64,000 nt of DNA, taken from Saccoglossus kowalevskii. Taxonomy: Eukaryota > Hemichordata > Enteropneusta > Harrimaniidae. Below are positions 24,280 through 36,125 of this stretch, piece after piece. Each line of letters begins with the position of its first letter. Within the stretch, counting starts at the first letter, position 1. The stretch spans positions 76,259 through 140,258 of the forward strand of contig NW_003133344.1 of assembly GCF_000003605.2 (NCBI RefSeq), given 5' to 3'. Position numbers and translations under genes: made by a program. The notes below the pieces were generated by a model. It had not been told where the DNA came from. It searched no databases and saw only the letters and a list, made by a program, of their open reading frames with translations.

Positions 24280-25460
24280 ATTTGTATTATCCGGTGTTAC
24301 CGTACAGATGCCATGGAAAGCTGATGTTTCCACTATGTAGAGTCTGCTGCGAAGAAGTCTGATGTAACCATATAGTAGTCATACAGATAGTGAACGATTA
24401 ATCACAGGACTAGGTTTACGCAAGAGCTGAAAGAAAGCTGTGGAGAGAGGGTGTCATGTTACCGAGGTATGGAAATTTGACAAGATGCATTGCTGCCATC
24501 CCAAGATGAGAGAAGGTGGTTTATTCTCCGAACACTTTTCTGAAGATTAAAACCGAAGCTTCTGGATGGCCGAGATGCTGTATGAGCGACGAATATAGAC
24601 GCAAGTACATCTACAACGTATTCCAACACAAGGAATTCAACTTGAAGCCAAGAACATCAAACACAATCCGGGGTTGTGGTATTTATCCAAATTGATGTTG
24701 AACTCGTTCTGAAGAAAATTCGCTCAACGAACCAATTTACCGACGAGAAAAGCATTTCACAGGACTATGACGAGTGAGAATAAAGACGTTCTTGACATGC
24801 ATATCATCAGCAATGAAGTGATACAATTACAAACCCAGACAGCTGGACATTTCGACGAAACGACAGGGAATGTGAATGTGATTATTGCCGTGTTCATGAT
24901 CTGGCTCGTCTGAAATTGAAACTGTTGGAACAGTTGGGTTATAACGCTTTTTGTATCAAAATATAACGTATTATCTACAAATCTTTGGGTGACGCAACAT
25001 ATGAACCTCCTCTTGGTGATTATCTCGGTGATTACACCGATGATTGGACGGTGGCCGAATAACATCGTATATTCCGGGCGGTCTAAACAATTATGCGTAC
25101 GAGTATGTTACCAAAGAGGAGGCAATTAAAACGTGTGGTAAGGTGAAGGGGCTCGCCCTTATTTTCAGAGGATCGCAAATTGTGAAACATAATAGTCTTA
25201 GAAATATGGTAAATGGTAGCGGTCCAGAAACGATTGTGGTGAACAACCCTTTTAAAATAATAAAAAAGTAAATATACCCGTCATATCTATGGGACAGAAG
25301 TCAGATTTGTCGTGTAGTTTATAATAAAAAGATTGTTCATCGTGATCATAAACCATTGGCCCTGTGGATACACTCGCGCGTGTCAACGGAAGATGAAGAC
25401 AATATCCGTATTTTAATGGAACTAGAAAAATATAACGTTGTTATACGTTGCATTTAATCA
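24280..25460 (+). mobile_element. Polinton (Maverick) fossil: C-terminal part of protein-primed DNA polymerase B
   Basis: Plus-strand fragments match the end of the Polinton family-B polymerase. They include a KLMFPLCR-type cysteine segment, a KAVERG..VTEVW segment, a REGGLFSE segment and, most clearly, GGLNNYAYEY with GKVKGLALIFR. The fragments lie in family order. The piece is heavily broken (about ten or more lesions) and looks ancient. No capsid or protease genes were recognised nearby. Its 3' end runs into a repeat that recurs in inverted orientation at 30727-31430. Confidence 0.7.
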
Positions 25461-25640
25461 CAAATTATGCGGTAGCAATAAAATTTACAAAAATACCTTG
25501 ATAAATATATTACATGACAAATATGAGCGAAGGACCACGTTTATATTATAAATGAGCGAAGGACCATCAGTACGTTTTAAATATGAAGGAAATACCATGA
25601 TTATATTATAAATAATGACTATTCATGGTCAGTTCAAAAG
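25430..25640 (+). repeat. Putative Polinton terminal repeat, right-hand copy, with three minisatellite units
   Basis: TAACGTTGTTATAC, ATAATTTGTGA-type and ATACCTTGATAAATATAT blocks are followed by about three units of ATATGAGCGAAGGACCA. The same order in complement occurs at 30727-31430. The location directly after the polymerase end suggests a terminal repeat of that element. Confidence 0.65.
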
Positions 25641-27240
25641 ATAATCTTCAGGTTACGTTTTGATGCAATCAATGATTGATTATATGTGAACAAAATGTTT
25701 GATAATATAAGACTTCATACAAAACTTTTAAATACAAATTATAGTATAGTCGTAGCAAATTATATTTCAGATTTTTTTCAAACGGAGTTGGCCACGTGTA
25801 TTTGGTATTGTGGTTTCGACATTACTTTCATTTGTATTTTGTGACAATACGATTATTACTACAATTTCTAATGGAAGCAGGTGTTTTTCCACTCGTGGGT
25901 GATGGATTGTTGACACACATATCTATTGTTTCCACACCTATATAGGCCACATTGCAACAACATGTACGAGGTTGAATAAGTTCTCTTTTCATGTACCACA
26001 AGTTGATAAATATGAGATAAAAATATACGACTCGCGTCTAACTGTTCATAATACCCGTACTGTCTAATTTTTCATAATACTCGTAAGACCATAAAGTGGG
26101 TTTGAACAAGTTCTAAAATTTGAATTATTTAGTTCTGTTTTATTTTTGTATAAAATTTGTTATTATTCTTCATCTTTATTCCCACGCCCACTCAAAAGAA
26201 TGCAAATTATCACGATCCACTAACTCCTTTTTATCTAGGCAAGCAATTTAATTTACCACTCAGTGTTCTGCTTTGCGCAAAATACGTATGTGCGAGCACA
26301 ACAAGTATCCCGAAAGGTCAACTAGTGGTCGTAATTTGTTCATTGCTATCGCTTGTAGGTAATAATCAGCCAATAAACAAGATAATCACTAACGGGCTAA
26401 GATGCCATTCTAAACCTCACTGTAGAACTATCAGTCTGGTAAACCAGGCTACAACCAATTGACCGACCGTGTCTGCCAAACCATTTAGTTCCTTACATCT
26501 CAAGAAAAATTAATCTCATGTTGTTGGATATGGGATGAACACATGTGGTGACAATGACCATTCCAGTCCAAAATATTCAAATTAGCCCAATGCACTCTTA
26601 TATTTACAATATAGAGTACGATTATTATTACATGGTATAATTACCAAGATTGGGGCGTGGTTAATGTCAAGCCAATTATTGTAGCTACTCGTATGTTATC
26701 ACGCAGAAGTCAATGGTTTTTTTTATTCCATTATAACGTAGCCTGAACTTCAGTCATTCAGATTGCCCTTCTCAGTGCATTCGAGAATGATCTGCTGAAT
26801 CGCAACGTTAATACGTTAATCTGTGTCATCACTGATTGGCTGTCTCCATGACTCCAGTCCATTCCCATGGCAACTCCAATGCGCCGTAAATAAGGTCCGC
26901 TCACGCCAAGAACGATTTACTAGTCTATTATATAATCCAGTTTTATTATAATGTCAATGCCTAGAGAAAATCAAATGAAATGACTCTAGTTCATTTCCCC
27001 TTGACACATGGTATGGTATTTCATTATTAATCCACAATTAAACAACTTTTTCTATTTGTTTACGATTTGTATTGGAAATAATTAATGTTATTTGTTTAAT
27101 TATTGATAATTTATATTTGATATTCTTACAAGCAGGTTACAATTCGTCAAAATAATGACACTGACTGTGACGTGTATCTCTTGAAGATTTTTATTTAATT
27201 TTCACCAAGTTACCAAAATTTGTAATGGCTGGCCATGTAT
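25641..27240. other. No gene seen
   Basis: AT-rich. A 101-codon frame at 26157-26462 shows no motif or splice logic and is not supported. Confidence 0.4.
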
Positions 27241-27241
27241 T

Positions 27242-27307
27242 GCCGTTGTTTAGTGGATAGTGGGCTCGCATCACATAAGTGAGGTATATGGGTTCAATCC
27301 TAAACCA
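27242..27307 (+). repeat. tRNA-like head of a SINE or a decayed tRNA
   Basis: A TAGTGGATAGTGGG box-A-like element (27251-27264) precedes an anticodon-arm-like hairpin (CTCGC 27265-27269 with GTGAG 27279-27283). A good box B, GGTTCAATCC, lies at 27291-27300. The acceptor stem does not pair and the loop is two bases too long, so it is not a working tRNA. A tRNA-derived SINE is the simplest reading; no tail or second copy was found. Confidence 0.45.
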
Positions 27308-28675
27308 TTTTTTAACGATGCAGTTTATAAATTGGATTTCAGTCTGCTTTTACTTGATGCTGAACACGCGTCGCTTCAATGCGTAATTACTGCTGGTCCC
27401 CATGAAAGTTAATTAACCCAGGTATATACGGCTAAACGGATTTCGAATGGATCAAACTTGTTCACTGGGCAAATAACTAATAATTGTTGGACTATGGATA
27501 TACTTAATGAGGACAATAATTTATTACCATATTATATCACACGGAAAGAGAACACAAAAAAGATTATATAAACTGATTATTAATTGTTATTTATGTTTCA
27601 GTATCTTAAGAGCTGCATTTTACAGGAGACTCTTCGCTTTAGGGTAGGTTGTCAACAGTTGAATAATAATCAATCCAATTCTGTTAAATTATTGTGCAAA
27701 TACTTACATAGAGATATAAAGTTACATAGCATACAAATGTGATTTTGACAAAATCAAATTATGTACATATCAAGTAGAATGCACGTGCGTGATTTATAGT
27801 GGTGGTATATAAATGCATCCCATTCTTGATTATGATATGTGAGCTGCTGGTATAATATCAGTATGTCAATATTACGATATTAACACATAAATTATTAATT
27901 AGTTTGGACCTATTGCATTCATAGTGCGTTATTATATTTATTGTATACAAAATGAACTCAGTTACGAATGTACCGTATATTAAATTATGTTAGCTTTGCT
28001 TATTAGAGTGGCTCTAAATATCTGCGCTCTGAAATAACTGATATGAAAAAAATGGTGAGTTAAATATATTATTAATAAATACATATTTATTTTGTACTGT
28101 TTGAGACAAGTCAACATATTCAAAAATCGCCAATAGTACATGTTACTGATGCATATCAGTTGACATATTGGTTTCTTTGTATGTGTATGCATGCTGTTCA
28201 ATTCGATTCGGTTCGGTTCGGTCGGTTGTTCAGTGAAATTAGCAAGCTACAAGAACGTAGCTACTCTGGGTAGTTTGAACATGAATATATTTTATTATAA
28301 CCCACTCAAATCGTGAGCCACAAGATGTCAATTTCTCTCAGCTTATCCATTTTTTGTACATGTTGTTCTGTGCCTGCGACTTGTAGTAGTTCCTGAAACA
28401 CGTTCATAATATGATGTTCAATCACTCATTCATTCATTCATTTGTAAGTTTGCATTTACTTTTGCTGTTATTGGCTATATCTTTGCATTCAAATGAATAA
28501 ATAATGACACCCACATTTGCCAAATTTATACTTGGTATGTGCTCTTACACAGATTCATTTTTCGATAGTTTCTCGGTCAATATTGTAATTTTATCTGGAG
28601 AGCTGCTTGCTTTATAGTATAATGTTTATTATATGTATATGAACAACAAATTTTGCATTTTTGTTTTTCATGCAG

Positions 28676-29638
28676 GGAAAAGTTACTGGTTGGCCAGAAA
28701 ATCCAAATTTCAGGTATTAAATACTTTCACTGAGCTTCGAGCTTTAGAATTCCAAATTTCACTTCGATTAATGAATCTAATTCGTATTATTTGATAACTC
28801 CAGTCATCTTATATTCACGAGTTGATTCTAAATGTTGGCGTAGTAACTTAACTCGAATATTTTGCAACCTTTTTAGTTTATAACTAGATATGATTAACAT
28901 AAAATGTGAAAATCATAGATTTCATATAACTATTTGTATTACGTATTTCTTATTCACACGGGCACACTGATGAAATCATAACTGATGTGTCTAAACATGT
29001 ACACATATAAAATTTGGCGTTTCCATTGTAAAAACGGCGCTGTGATTGTGGGAAAGAAATTGTTAAATGGAAGTCGTTTGATTATATATCATTGTTCACA
29101 ACATTTTAAAATCCATCATTATTTTTTATAATAATATATTCACATATACCTATTAATTCACGTTATATACCAGTTTGATGCCTTAAAACCCCTACATAGA
29201 CAAGTACTGGAATGTACGGGGACGTTGAATTGTAATACACATTTAACGAGGCATATCAAGAATCTAGAAGAATACAATCAGAACTATAACTGTAAAAGAA
29301 ACAAAATCACAGTAATGTATGAAGTGAAGTCTATTTTAAATAAGGTAAGTATTTGTTTTTAATTTCATATTAACATCATTTTCGAACATTAGCTAAATAG
29401 TAGCAAAACTAAATAATATCGCAAAATGGTATTGATTTTATTCGAATTGATACTGTTGCAATTTAATGCGCAGAAGTATATCGTAGTGTTGATTTGTGAT
29501 ATTTTGTTAATTTCGGGCCATGACCATCTTCTACGTCTCCTGAGGGAGAAGTTTACCACAACCGAGTACGTTGAGGGTGTGTTTATAATTCAACACTATA
29601 TGTCGTTCATTAAAATTTCCATTAGGCACAAAGTGTAG
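28676..29638 (+). CDS. Putative exons of an unrecognised gene
   Basis: Exon A is 28676-28713 (acceptor CATGCAG, donor GTATTA), reading SYWLARKSKFQ. Exon B is 29174-29344 (acceptor TATATACCAG, donor GTAAGTATT), 57 open codons reading FDALKPLHRQVLECTGTLNC, then CKRNKITVMYEVKSILNK. Both join in phase 0. A possible terminal exon at 29474-29638 (acceptor TTTAATGCGCAG) also fits phase 0 and ends at a stop after KISIRHKV. An alternative last exon, 30141-30267, reads FAGRFHQDVLYKEAVSILIS but needs a different phase. I do not recognise the protein. The splice sites are good and no repeat explains the region, but short exons like these can arise by chance. Confidence 0.3.
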
Positions 29639-30544
29639 ATACGATATCATATTGTTACACGTTGTATATGTATGAATTTGCACGATATAAATACCAGGCA
29701 AGATGACCAGTGTCGTGAACACTTGGCATACATGTTGCTTTTGTCTGCAATATATTTTAACTGTCAAAGGTCAAGGCAACACTATATATATGTATAAAGC
29801 CAAAATTGTGGCTCTGACTGTTGATGAATATTGAAATCTAACGCAGACTGACATCCGAGTTGTGTGCGAGTTTATCACATGGTAAACTATACAAACTATA
29901 GTGTAATTGTTAGTGTATTGGAGTTTAACTTGTTGAGCCCAATATGCATGTACACAATTAATTCAAACAGATTTAATTGAAGGTTTCTACATATAGCGAC
30001 TTATAATCAGATAATTGTTTTACTTGCAATGACTGATTTGTAATTTCCAGTATTGAATATTTGGCCGATTATGATCCTTAAAATCACAAATTGATCTACC
30101 TTGTCATAGAGTAAATACCGTGACACTGTTCCTTTTTCAGTTTTGCTGGTCGTTTCCATCAGGATGTACTTTATAAAGAAGCAGTATCTATACTGATTTC
30201 AAATCTTCGAAATATTACAACACAAGAAGTTGACGAAGAGTGTACTCTAACTAAGCGTGTTTTATAATGATATGTATTAGAAACGCCACGAGCAAGTGTG
30301 GGTTTTAGTCAAAATCTCAGGAATGGACAGGTGTGCTAGCTAAAACTACGGCTGTATTATTAGAAACAGTCAGCATCAGTTTATTTTGTATGTGGTTTTA
30401 AGGAAAACCAAGTACATTTATTAATCTAGTTACGCGTTTAGTCACGTAACAGTTTAGCATAGAAAAAAAAGATTAATTTAATAATTGTTGTATAATAATT
30501 TCACTTTTTTACTCCACTTGTCGACTTTGCCGTACGTGCCATTT

Positions 30545-30715
30545 TTTTCATTTTCAACTACAATTCTTATTGCTTGTGTATATGTACCTAGAACAGACCT
30601 CTCAAATTTGTTCATTTCGTGTTGATATTTTGATATATATTTTTGTTAAAAAGAAATATTTCCAACTTCTTGTTGAAAACCGATTGCTTTGATTATAAAC
30701 ACCGCATATTCACAG
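30545..30715 (-). repeat. Dispersed repeat R1, copy 4 (inverted, partial)
   Basis: In complement it reads ATCAAAGCAATCGGT and TTTCAACAAGAAGTTGGAAAT, then AAATGAACAAATTTGAGAGG, matching the inner unit of R1 at 22150-22855. It directly abuts the minisatellite. Confidence 0.55.
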
Positions 30716-30726
30716 TATATAATCAT

Positions 30727-31325
30727 GACCCTTCGCTCATATATTTATAATATAGTCGTGGTCCTTCGCTCATATTTATTATATAATCATGGTCCTTCGC
30801 TCATATTTATTATATAATCATGGTTCTTCGCTCATATTTATCATGTACTCATGGTCCTTCGCTCATATTTATCATGTATTCATGGTCCTTCGCTCATATT
30901 TATCATGTACTCATGGTTCTTCGCTCATATTTATCACGTACTCGTGGTCCTTCGCTCATATTTATAACCTACTCGTGGTCCTTCGCTCATATTTATAACC
31001 TACTCGTGGTCCTTCGCTCATATTTATCACGTACTCGTGGTCCTTCGCTCATATTTATCACGTACTCGTGGTCCTTCGCTCATATTTATCACGTACTCGT
31101 GGTCCTTCGCTCATATTTATCACGTACTCGTGGTCCTTCGCTCATATTTATCATGTACTCGTGGTCCTTCGCTCATATTTATCATGTACTCGTGGTCCTT
31201 CGCTCATATTTATCATGTACTCGTGGTTCTTCGCTCATATTTATAACCTAGTCGTGGTCCTTCGCTCATATTTATCACGTACTCGTGGTCCTTCGCTCAT
31301 ATTTGTAATTGTGTCCTTCGCTCTT
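30727..31325. repeat. 31-bp minisatellite, about 19 units
   Basis: The unit is TGGTCCTTCGCTCATATTTA followed by TCACGTACTCG, with variants TCATGTACTC and TAACCTACTC. Units in the middle (31020-31200) are nearly identical, while edge units (before 30830, after 31290) are diverged, the usual pattern of an array growing from its centre. Long open frames across it (MVLRSYLS repeats) are artefacts of a period that is 31 = 3x10+1 and of a stop-free unit. It is the inverted counterpart of the three units at 25510-25600. Confidence 0.95.
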
Positions 31326-31430
31326 ATTTTTATTATGTAATATATTTATCAAGGTATTTTGTAAATTTAATCACTACCGCATAATTTGTGACCAAATGCA
31401 ATGTATAACAACGTTATTCGTAACACCCAT
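31326..31430 (-). repeat. Putative Polinton terminal repeat, inverted copy (flank of the minisatellite)
   Basis: The complement contains ATACCTTGATAAATATATTA, CACAAATTATGCGGTAG and ATAACGTTGTTATAC in the same order as 25430-25520. It lies between the minisatellite and the integrase fossil. Confidence 0.7.
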
Positions 31431-31599
31431 TTAAGTCCTTCGCGGCACCTTTTAATGAGTACCAAAATGCTTTAGATAATATTTTATATATATTTTTATA
31501 TTTTGTAAATATGTATATATGTTAACAATTTAATCGTAAAAATAAAACACAATACCTGTATATTATGTCATTTAAAGCCAAATATGTTTCGTGTTCGCG

Positions 31600-31985
31600 A
31601 GCGCGTGCTAGTGTTTGCGAGCGCTGTATAAAATACAAAGAGGTTTGAAATCACATCTGTCAATGTACTTTGTTGTTCCGTTCTGATATATATATCGAAA
31701 CATTTTGGTTTCCAATGTACTGTGAAACCTCGCGATGATCGCTCATTCTATTCTATCATCTTCGGAAAAATGAAATCTAACATTGAATTCCTTATTATTA
31801 TACCTTCATCAGTCATTAATACAGGTTTCTGTTTGAACTTAATTAAATCTTCGAACGCCGACATAATGGTAGCCCCTCGCTCATTTTTAAATGCTTTTAG
31901 CCAAGCGTAAGGCAAGAAGCAATGTCAATAGAAACTTAATACCTTTGTTTTTAAATTTTGGTTTGGCCTATTGCCGGCAGGTCAA
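31600..31985 (-). mobile_element. Polinton (Maverick) fossil: retroviral-type integrase part
   Basis: The minus strand carries KGIKFLLT-, AWLKAFKNERGATIMSAFED- and PVLMTDEG-like segments of an rve integrase core, then IARFHSTLETKMFRYIY, the conserved R.NRTLK..........Y region in Polinton-style wording. It is broken in several places and old. Its 3' side faces the terminal repeat at 30727-31430, as expected if the integrase lay near one end of its element. Confidence 0.65.
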
Positions 31986-32410
31986 ATGCAAATAAGATAT
32001 TGATTAACAAATCAGCGACCCAATTTGTGACCTTTAATCGAGGATTAGCATAAGTAAATACACTAATATCATTGCGATCACTACAGCCGCCAATGTTTCA
32101 GTGATTTCAACTAGTCTTGCCAAGCCTTTGTCTCACGACATCCATGCACTGCCGATTTATCGCAATACTGGTTCGTGCCGTGTTTAATATTCCATCGTCA
32201 TATACATTTAACAGGCACTGTGACGCTACGTTCACTATATTCTAGTAGAAAAACACAGTTTTCGCTCGTTCTCTTGACTCTACAACTAGCTGCACTAATA
32301 CCTGCTACTTCTGTGACCTTTCACAAACGGATTAGACACTAGAGCTTCAGGACCCACTTGAACAACTCTACACGTCAGTAGAGAATTTAACATTATTCCC
32401 GTCGCCCACG

Positions 32411-33560
32411 ATGTCAACAGAATTTAGTTTATCAGCATCTCCAAATCTATTCGCAACTCCTGGCTCTGGTACTCTAATCAGCTCACCACATGTAAATTTA
32501 GATGTACAACAATGGGCTGCAACGCACAAACTCCCTCTCGTCTTTCACGCTCGAAAAACTAGCGGAGTGTGGCTTTATGTCAATGACCTTTATTCGCCTA
32601 GTACAATCCAAAGATTTGGACGCAATTAATGTAGAAGCGATAACTCAACGACGTCTCCTGAATGCTGTAATTTGCAATAGCTGGAAGGACAGCTTGCCTA
32701 GTAATCAAATGCGCCCAACTCCTGGTAATAGCCCCCTCCCCCTGAGTCAACAACCCCCACCCAACGATGTTGCATCACCGAGCGCGCGCCGCCAACGGTA
32801 ACATTACAAGAACAAATATGGTCGCCAACACAGGACGTGAAACCATATCGTAAACATCCAGTCAGCCTGATGCACCCCAAAGCCACACATTGCCAGTGCT
32901 ACTTATACCCCGAACTTTTACAACAATTTCTCTCATCACTGGATCCACAACAAATCTGATGTACAGTACACGAAATCAGACGAAATAGGAGGAGCATTTG
33001 GCATTGTATTCAAAGGGAACTGGGCTGGAACTGATGTGGCAGTGAAGGAAATAAAAGTGAGAAATGCAAAGCGCTTTCACACAAGGGCCGGAAGAGAAAT
33101 CATGGTTCACAGCAGAATAAGGCACCCAAATATTGTATGGTAATTGCCACACAAAAGCGAGTTCTGTATATTATTTCTGAATATGTATGTGGAGCTAATC
33201 TAGAGGACATTTTGTTTCAGGATGCCATGTGCAAGATTAATGAAGAACACAAAATATTCATTTGCAAGCAATTGTGCCAGGCTGTGTCATATATGCATAC
33301 CCATCAATATATCAAACCTGTTAATGTCCTTGTTACAAGAGATAGCTATGTGACATGGGTATCAAACACTGCAGAGTGGTGATAGGAATTAATGGTAAAA
33401 CATGCTATATTGCATCAGAGTGTCTCATGAATAAAAGGAAAGTAACTACACAATCTGATATATGGTCATTGGGTTGTATCTTGGTTGCATGCGGACTAGA
33501 TGAGAGTGGCACAGAAAGTGTGTGTCAGTCAGTCAGAAGTTGATCCTCCCGATTCACCCA
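32411..33560 (+). pseudogene. SAM-domain and tyrosine-kinase-like protein kinase, decayed
   Basis: It starts at the ATG 32411 (MSTEFSLSASPNLF). A SAM-like domain begins VQQWAATHKLP and, after a frameshift near 32540, continues LEKLAECGFMSMTFIRLVQS and ITQRRLLNAV. A proline-rich linker follows. The kinase N-lobe, in another frame, shows GGAFGIVFKGNWAGTDVAVK (glycine loop and VAVK lysine) and REIMVHSRIRHPNIV. After a further frame change the C-lobe reads LYIISEYVCGANLEDILF and CQAVSYMHTHQYIKPVNVLV. Here the catalytic HRD of HRDIKP is deleted, leaving YIKPVN. A DMG motif in place of DFG follows after another shift, then the P+1 region YIASECLMNKRKVTTQSDIW. With at least four frame breaks and no HRD, it is a dead gene copy. 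The SAM plus TKL arrangement is like expanded invertebrate kinase families. Confidence 0.7.
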
Positions 33561-35560
33561 GACTCTTTATAGACTGATGAGGAGTTCAACCCTGCTCGCT
33601 AAATTTCTTGCCAGAAGCATGTGATAATCAAGTTTTAGTTTGACATATCAGTGCCTGTTTGGAGTATGATACAAAGAATAAGTTAGTGTTTTCATGTTTT
33701 TTGTTGAAAATATGTATGCCAATTGATGAAAACAAAGATGTTCATTGTTGTTCAAATCATACGTGTTACTACATTTTAACATGTCATTCGAGCTGTAAAA
33801 TTCATGTTGTGTTAACTGAAGTTGTATGTGTTAGTATGAATGCATTCATACTTTGTAAGCTTGGAATGGAATAGCGTATGTGCAGTTACACTACTAATAA
33901 CATTGTGATTATTGATCGTGACTGTTCAAATGTTTGGGATTGAATTGTTATCATTTGTTTGTAGTTTTTATGAAGTGTTTTATATATTTGTAAAAAGCAA
34001 AATGCCAGTCCGTTTTGAGAAAATGTGTTCATTGCCTTTGAAACTCACTAGATGTCATAGTTTCACAAATAACATAATCACAGTTGACAATATTTTAGAT
34101 TATCTACAATGAAACATTCGTAATGACGAATATCAGATGGTTGCGATATATTAGTCTGAGTGTATGCCATAATATGCACGACGATTATGACAGAAAGGTC
34201 CCAAGTACTACATGATGTCACTATAAGTTGGGCATTGTGTATTTTAACTGGTTACAATGAGCATTTAGAAAATAATCATGCGTCTTCATGTGAATGTAAT
34301 CTGATATAACTAATACCATCTACACATGTGAATATATGCTGCTGTATAGCCACTATTCCACGAGTACATTTAAGCAGTAGATGGGACAAAACTGGTTTTG
34401 CAGTTAAGTCCATGTGTTGAACGATTTATTATTTTAAGCAGGGTATTGCTTTTATGCCACCATGAGCTATTTTTAAGGTCATTTAAACACTATCTTGTGT
34501 TTGCAACTTCCAGTTTGCTTGTTTATATATACACCAATGCTTCAAGCACGCAAAAAACGACTTTCTATTTCTTGACATATTGATTGGGACGATATTTTGG
34601 AGGTCACTGATGATCAAGGCGACGTAATCTATGACAAGAATGTAGACAAAACCACGACAAAGCCTCGTGTCACAAAGCTGTATCACACTAAAATCATTTG
34701 TGGGTCACCATGACACACAAATGATGGATATTTTTGTGTTTCGTTTGGCTACAGATTTATAAGATTTTATATTTCCAACTACGCGGTAACTATTATTGAC
34801 ATACAGTGTGAGAAAACTTGTAAATCGCTTTCAATAGTAAACTATTCATAACACCTTTCTTTTTACCTGAATAGGTTTCAATAGTAAATTCATAATTAGG
34901 TTGAATTTCTCTTTCTTTGTTTTCACCTTAACAATAAGTTATGTGAAGTGTTACTTAAAAACAAGCTTGGCTAGTTGTGTATTATTAAACCAATGCAAAC
35001 TTTAATATTTGGTTTGTTCACTGATTCCAGGTGTATATCTGTATTGAGTATGGGTAAAGCGTCCGTATACTGATCTCTTCATTTGAGCTCCCCACCTCAC
35101 AACGTGAAGTCAACGATCCTTGGACTGCATTCATATTATCAGCACAAATCTCAGCCAAATACCCTGAATCCTGACCACAAACCCCATAAATGGTTACACT
35201 GGAACATCGTCTTTAAAGCCCCCATACCAGTATGTGCGTCCTTTTTGTGAAAGCTGTACAAAAGTGCGTCCGGGTACCGGGAAGTAAATTCTGGCCAAAA
35301 AGTTACCTGCGAGTGCTGGAGAGGAAACATGCATAGAAACACGTGGTTAGAAACGTGTATAATTCATTGGATGCATGGTGCATAGCAAAAACAGAATATA
35401 TTTTATTGTTATCACGATGATCGTTTACACAAATGGCGGCCATCTTTGAGGTTACCAACCGGCAGGTCGGTGTCAGGACGATCCGGCCCTGGTCGATTGC
35501 AGCCTTGGTAAAAGACTGCCCACAGACACAGAACACACATCTAATACAATCGTTTTCAGA
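33561..35560. other. No gene seen
   Basis: AT-rich. Several 60-70-codon frames appear on both strands but none shows a motif. A CTGATGAG at 33573 was examined as a hammerhead core and rejected. Confidence 0.45.
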
Positions 35561-35639
35561 CAGGGAATGAATGCACATTTGTGGTTTGTCGCGTGATGAA
35601 TTAATCCACAGAGCGACAAAACTCCCGGACGAGAAAGAA

Positions 35640-36125
35640 ATGAAGAAAACACAGCGGACGACATTCAGATGCTGCAAAGTACATTTCACGAGCACCAGTT
35701 CCTGCAGGAAATTGTTCAAATCAAAGGCGAACATGGTAAAGCACCCTCGTTTATTTGTTATCTCGAGAAAAGCCTGCGTGATATCGAATTGTTTTATTCG
35801 TCTAAATCTTCCAATCAAAGTGTTTTAGGTATAGACAGGACTTTCAACTTAGGCGCTTGCTACGTCACGATTGTGGTATATCATCACGACAATTTATCAA
35901 GGAAGACGACGCAGAAACATCCAATTATGTTAGGAGCAGTTTATTTGCACTGGGTTGATTGGTATCGGACTCGGCGGTTTTTCTCTCATCTACATGTAAG
36001 TTGGCGGGCCATATCAGTGATATGCAGTTGTCCAATTTGGTTATTGGTTCGGACGAAAAAGAGGTACTCACCAAAGCAGATTTTATGTACTCGACATTCA
36101 GAGGAAAACGTTCGTAGTTTTTGAC
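35640..36125 (+). pseudogene. DDE transposase of the OTU-bearing MULE-like family, central part
   Basis: The frame from 35669 reads FLQEIVQIKGEHGKAPSFIC, then RDIELFYSSKSSNQSVLGID, RTFNLGACYVTIVVYHH and HPIMLGAVYLHW. The D in GIDRTFNLG is the likely first catalytic residue. Near 35985 the frame changes and continues KLAGHISDMQLSNLVIGSDE, the second catalytic region, then ends at a stop near 36123. The start (before 35670) matches the end of the fragment at 43780-43870 (DDIQVLLSQFQDSPFIQEII), so both belong to one family. The last acidic residue and the C-terminus are missing. Confidence 0.55.

Noticed and set aside
26157-26462. 101-codon plus-strand frame
   Set aside because: No motif, no splice context and no match in style to any known family.
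27602-27645. YLKSCILQETLRFR, resembling a cytochrome P450 K-helix (ExxR)
   Set aside because: Only 14 codons, no heme-binding or other P450 segment nearby, and the downstream exon is not in phase.
30727-31325. CRISPR-like array
   Set aside because: Units are contiguous with no spacers, and the sequence is eukaryotic.
30789-31340. Long open frames of MVLRSYLS-type repeats
   Set aside because: They are translations of the 31-bp minisatellite in several frames; a stop-free unit gives long frames without being a gene.
33565-33612. CTGATGAG followed by a GAG...CTC stem, looking like a hammerhead ribozyme core
   Set aside because: The required GAAA after stem II reads GCTAAA and no matching stem I/III could be drawn. 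No hammerhead was found near the Penelope-like copies either.
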